Below are positions 61,801 through 64,000 of a DNA stretch of 64,000 bases, in pieces. The notes beneath the pieces are model-generated. The model ran no database searches. It saw only the letters and a program-made list of their open reading frames with translations, and was not told the origin of the DNA. The stretch spans positions 120,900 through 184,899 of the forward strand of contig NZ_JAPQEZ010000001.1 of NCBI RefSeq assembly GCF_026798195.1, written 5' to 3'. The translations under genes were made by a program, and so were the position numbers. Each line of letters starts with the position of its first letter. The first letter of the stretch is position 1. This stretch comes from Lentilactobacillus senioris (GTDB lineage: Bacteria; Bacillota; Bacilli; Lactobacillales; Lactobacillaceae).

Positions 61801-63591
61801 CTAGTTTTTACTACCAGCATCTAGTTCACTCATAAATGCCAACAAAAGATTAGCGTAACTAGGATGATCAGTATTGTCTTTGATTTCTGCCTGCAGTTCA
61901 TGCAATTGGTCGGTGATGATGCCGTTAACCCCCAAGAACATCATCTGATCCATTTGATCGGTATCATCAACCGTCCAGGCATATACTTGTTGCTGTCGTT
62001 GCGCAGCCTTACTAATAAAACTATCATCCAGCGTTGTGGCTTCCATAGTATAGGCGTTAGCGTTGGTTTCTGGGAAGGTCAGATTATATGGCAATATATA
62101 ACTTACAAATAAATCTGGCGCCTGACTTCTCAACTGCTTCATTACTTGATACGACAGCGTGTGAATTCGGTCATGATGTTTTAGCAGTGACTTTTGGTAA
62201 CGTTGAATAAAAAGACTGGTCATGTTAGGCGTATCATACGGCGTGACTTTAATTTCCACCAATAATTTTTGGTGAATTTGGTGCGCAACTTTTAAATATT
62301 GATCGAAGCTAGCAATCTTAGCCTGATGACCATTTTCTCGAACTGTGATCTTCGTTAATTGTTTTAGGGTTAATTGGTGCGGTTCTTTGTTAACTCCTGC
62401 CAAATTATCTAAATTTTCGTCGTGCATTACTACAAACTTGTGATCCTTAGTTTCGTGCAAATCCATTTCCACGTAATCGGGGTGCTCTTTGGCCGTTTTA
62501 CGCAGGGCCGGAATAGTGTTTTGCACGCCATTACCGTTATCAACCCCGCGATGAGAAATTGCTAACGGTTTAGATAAAGCGTGGCCGCTGAGCACTACCG
62601 CGTTAAAAAACACCAAACTCCCCGCCAGTAAAATGAGGCCAGAACCAGCCACCCAACGTTGCCAATGGCGAATCTTCGGTTTACTAAATTGCAACCCACT
62701 AGTTGGCTGCGTTGAAACAAAATCCTTAGACCCACTAATCATTAGCCCGAAGATCATGGTTGCCACGTAGTAATTGACGAATTCAGATACCAATTCCATC
62801 AAAAACAGGTTAATCATCGCGCCAATAAAGGCCACTTTAGTGGTATCTAAATAGAGTTGTAAACTATAAGTTCCCCCGTACAAGATTGCTGTTACTAATC
62901 CCTTAGTCGCCAAGATTAACACAATGTCTTCTATGTAAAACCAAACTCGGCCACGGGTCTTTTGCCAACTTAACCGAATTGCTGGAAGCGCCCGTTCTTG
63001 TTGCAAAATCATTAAGGGTAACGTTAAAAACAACCGAATTCCCAAGTAACCCACTACCAAATAAAAAACCGTAATTCCAGCCATAGCCAACGGATTTTGC
63101 AGCAAAAATTGCCAAATGAAATCAGGAATCTTGACTTTATTTAATAAAGGACTGCTTAATAAAAAGCCCCCAAACGGAACGATAACGATGAAGTAGCCGA
63201 GGAAAAACAAAAAGGTCATTGGAGATGTCCCCTGCAAACTTAAAATCGTTTTTCTTAATACAGCCCAGAAATTCATTGGTTTTTCTCGTCTAATATTAAC
63301 GATGCTGAGCAAAATAAATGCAAATTGCCAATAAATCACTACTAATAAAATTAATAATTCTACTAATAATCCTAATGCCACCAATGGACTACCCGTGATA
63401 ATTGATAGCGCATTAGTATAAGAAACGTACGGAACACCACCCATTCTGAGGATCCAACTAGTCAACCAAGTGAACATTGATACTGCTACTATCCCAATTA
63501 ACATCGTAGTCAAAAAAATTACTGTAATGTAGCTTCCCCAATGATTCCAAAATCGATGATTGGCTTCCTTAAAATATTGCCATGAGTTCAT
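61801..63591 (-). CDS. Membrane glycerophosphodiester phosphodiesterase
   Basis: The 596-aa protein has an N-terminal block of about seven membrane helices (residues 20-345) and a C-terminal GDPD domain: ISHRGVDNGNGVQNTIPAL (catalytic His), YVEMDLHETKDHKFVVMHDE (metal Glu and Asp, second His) and YAWTVDD. It hydrolyses glycerophosphodiesters or possibly teichoic or lipid glycerol chains outside the membrane. ATG at 63591 is 7 bases from a GGGGG SD; the frame from 63636 has none. Confidence 0.9.
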   Translation of the reverse strand: MNSWQYFKEANHRFWNHWGSYITVIFLTTMLIGIVAVSMFTWLTSWILRMGGVPYVSYTNALSIITGSPLVALGLLVELLILLVVIYWQFAFILLSIVNIRREKPMNFWAVLRKTILSLQGTSPMTFLFFLGYFIVIVPFGGFLLSSPLLNKVKIPDFIWQFLLQNPLAMAGITVFYLVVGYLGIRLFLTLPLMILQQERALPAIRLSWQKTRGRVWFYIEDIVLILATKGLVTAILYGGTYSLQLYLDTTKVAFIGAMINLFLMELVSEFVNYYVATMIFGLMISGSKDFVSTQPTSGLQFSKPKIRHWQRWVAGSGLILLAGSLVFFNAVVLSGHALSKPLAISHRGVDNGNGVQNTIPALRKTAKEHPDYVEMDLHETKDHKFVVMHDENLDNLAGVNKEPHQLTLKQLTKITVRENGHQAKIASFDQYLKVAHQIHQKLLVEIKVTPYDTPNMTSLFIQRYQKSLLKHHDRIHTLSYQVMKQLRSQAPDLFVSYILPYNLTFPETNANAYTMEATTLDDSFISKAAQRQQQVYAWTVDDTDQMDQMMFLGVNGIITDQLHELQAEIKDNTDHPSYANLLLAFMSELDAGSKN

Positions 63592-63711
63592 TTTATTACC
63601 CCCTACCTTTGCCTTTAACGATAGCATATTCACCAATAAAAAACCGGCTATAGCCCCTTTTAATTAGGCTAGTTTCCGCACTGGTTTTAGCATTTCAACC
63701 TAAACCTAAAT

Positions 63712-63958
63712 CGGCTTCGGCACTCAACTAACTCACCTAACTACACAATAACAGGTAGCGGCATTCGCCGAACTACCTGCTATTTTTAGATTAGAAACTC
63801 GTTAGTTTCCGAGTCCCTCAGCACTTTAATCTAAATCGGCTTCACCTCACTACTTTTCCGTCCAACAAAAAAATGCTAAATAGCGATTTGAAAAGCAAAT
63901 CGAACTATTCAGCATTTTTTTATTAGTACTCGAAAGTATCCATGAGGTTTAGCACTTT
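63712..63958 (-). repeat. Hairpin cassette, copy 2 (sense orientation -)
   Basis: Inverted copy of 8115-8359 with the same two hairpins and AAAGTGCT sub-unit starts. In the sense direction it begins two bases after the stop codon of the gene cut by the window edge. The bases 63592-63711 hold only the GDPD SD/promoter and a GGCTATAGCC palindrome. Confidence 0.85.
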
Positions 63959-63960
63959 AG

Positions 63961-64000
63961 TTATTCCGTTGCCGTTGTTTTAGTCAACTTAGCGTCGCCG
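63961..64000 (-). CDS. 3' end of a gene at the window edge, possibly htrA
   Basis: On the minus strand the last 13 codons read DAKLTKTTATE followed by TAA at 63961-63963. The KLTKTT style suits the end of a PDZ domain of an HtrA-type protease, and htrA often lies next to rlmH in lactobacilli. Too short to be sure. The hairpin cassette begins just after its stop, as it does after nlpC. Confidence 0.35.
   Translation of the reverse strand, partial: GDAKLTKTTATE

Noticed and set aside
1..64000. CRISPR array, tRNA or rRNA genes
   Set aside because: No regularly spaced repeats, no tRNA cloverleaf and no rRNA motifs were seen; the GTTCGAA near 25590 lacks the other tRNA arms.

Overview
The window looks like chromosomal DNA of a Lactobacillaceae species. 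Gene content and protein types (housekeeping sortase A, NlpC/P60 with a Tyr/Asn-rich linker, Cys-free ribosomal protein L32, VanZ-RDD fusion, PyrR-type attenuator, OpuA, CHRD-like proteins, a Crp/Fnr regulator with an FNR-type site) all fit lactobacilli. No tRNA, rRNA, CRISPR array or intact insertion sequence was seen. Start codons were chosen by Shine-Dalgarno (SD) spacing, so several differ from the longest open frame.

Layout: 0-8 kb holds two sortases, a Tet(M)-family GTPase, an MTHFR-like protein, small metabolic genes and a secreted NlpC/P60 protein. 8.1-8.55 kb is a hairpin-rich non-coding cassette whose near-identical partner lies inverted at 63.7-63.96 kb; both sit directly after a stop codon in the sense direction. 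8.7-13.9 kb has a PadR/DUF1048 operon with one broken member, an aldo-keto reductase with HxlR and EamA genes, a HAD phosphatase and a frameshifted glutathione peroxidase. 14-18 kb has a TSUP permease and the opuA glycine betaine operon. 18-25 kb is rich in stress and metal functions: TipA-like MerR, YaaA, a Crp/Fnr regulator divergent from a CHRD/EF-hand-like protein, a ClC channel, a Zur-box-like operator ahead of a 36-aa peptide and an rpmF gene that apparently starts with AUC, a CzrA-like sensor with CadD, and a second CHRD-like protein. 25-43 kb is mostly ordinary metabolism and transport, including pyrFED behind a PyrR-type attenuator, plus two strongly structured intergenic RNAs (25.4-25.6 and 29.7-29.9 kb) and two small secreted proteins.

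The outstanding region is 43.8-60.8 kb. It is built like a staphylococcal cassette chromosome (SCC): a tandem CcrA-like and CcrB-like serine recombinase pair, a Cch-like AAA+ ATPase, a small acidic ORF coupled to ccrA, a DUF1643 protein and several small unknown genes, all inserted at the last codons of rlmH, which is the SCC attachment gene in staphylococci. A 24-bp sequence containing the rlmH stop is repeated at 46.65 kb (23/24 identical) and again at 43.81 kb (22/24 versus the 46.65 kb copy). The cargo of the main element (46.65-60.83 kb) is an arsRDABC operon with three ArsR-type operators. The smaller module (43.81-46.65 kb) carries a decayed 3' end of a second ccrB, an unknown 259-aa protein, two thioredoxins and an ArsR-rhodanese regulator with a long palindrome at the thioredoxin promoter. 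It looks like the remnant of an older cassette. The thioredoxins could serve the thioredoxin-type ArsC of the main element.

Right of rlmH is a gene-free stretch with seven DnaA-box-like sites, then a membrane glycerophosphodiester phosphodiesterase, the second hairpin cassette and the last codons of a gene that may be htrA.
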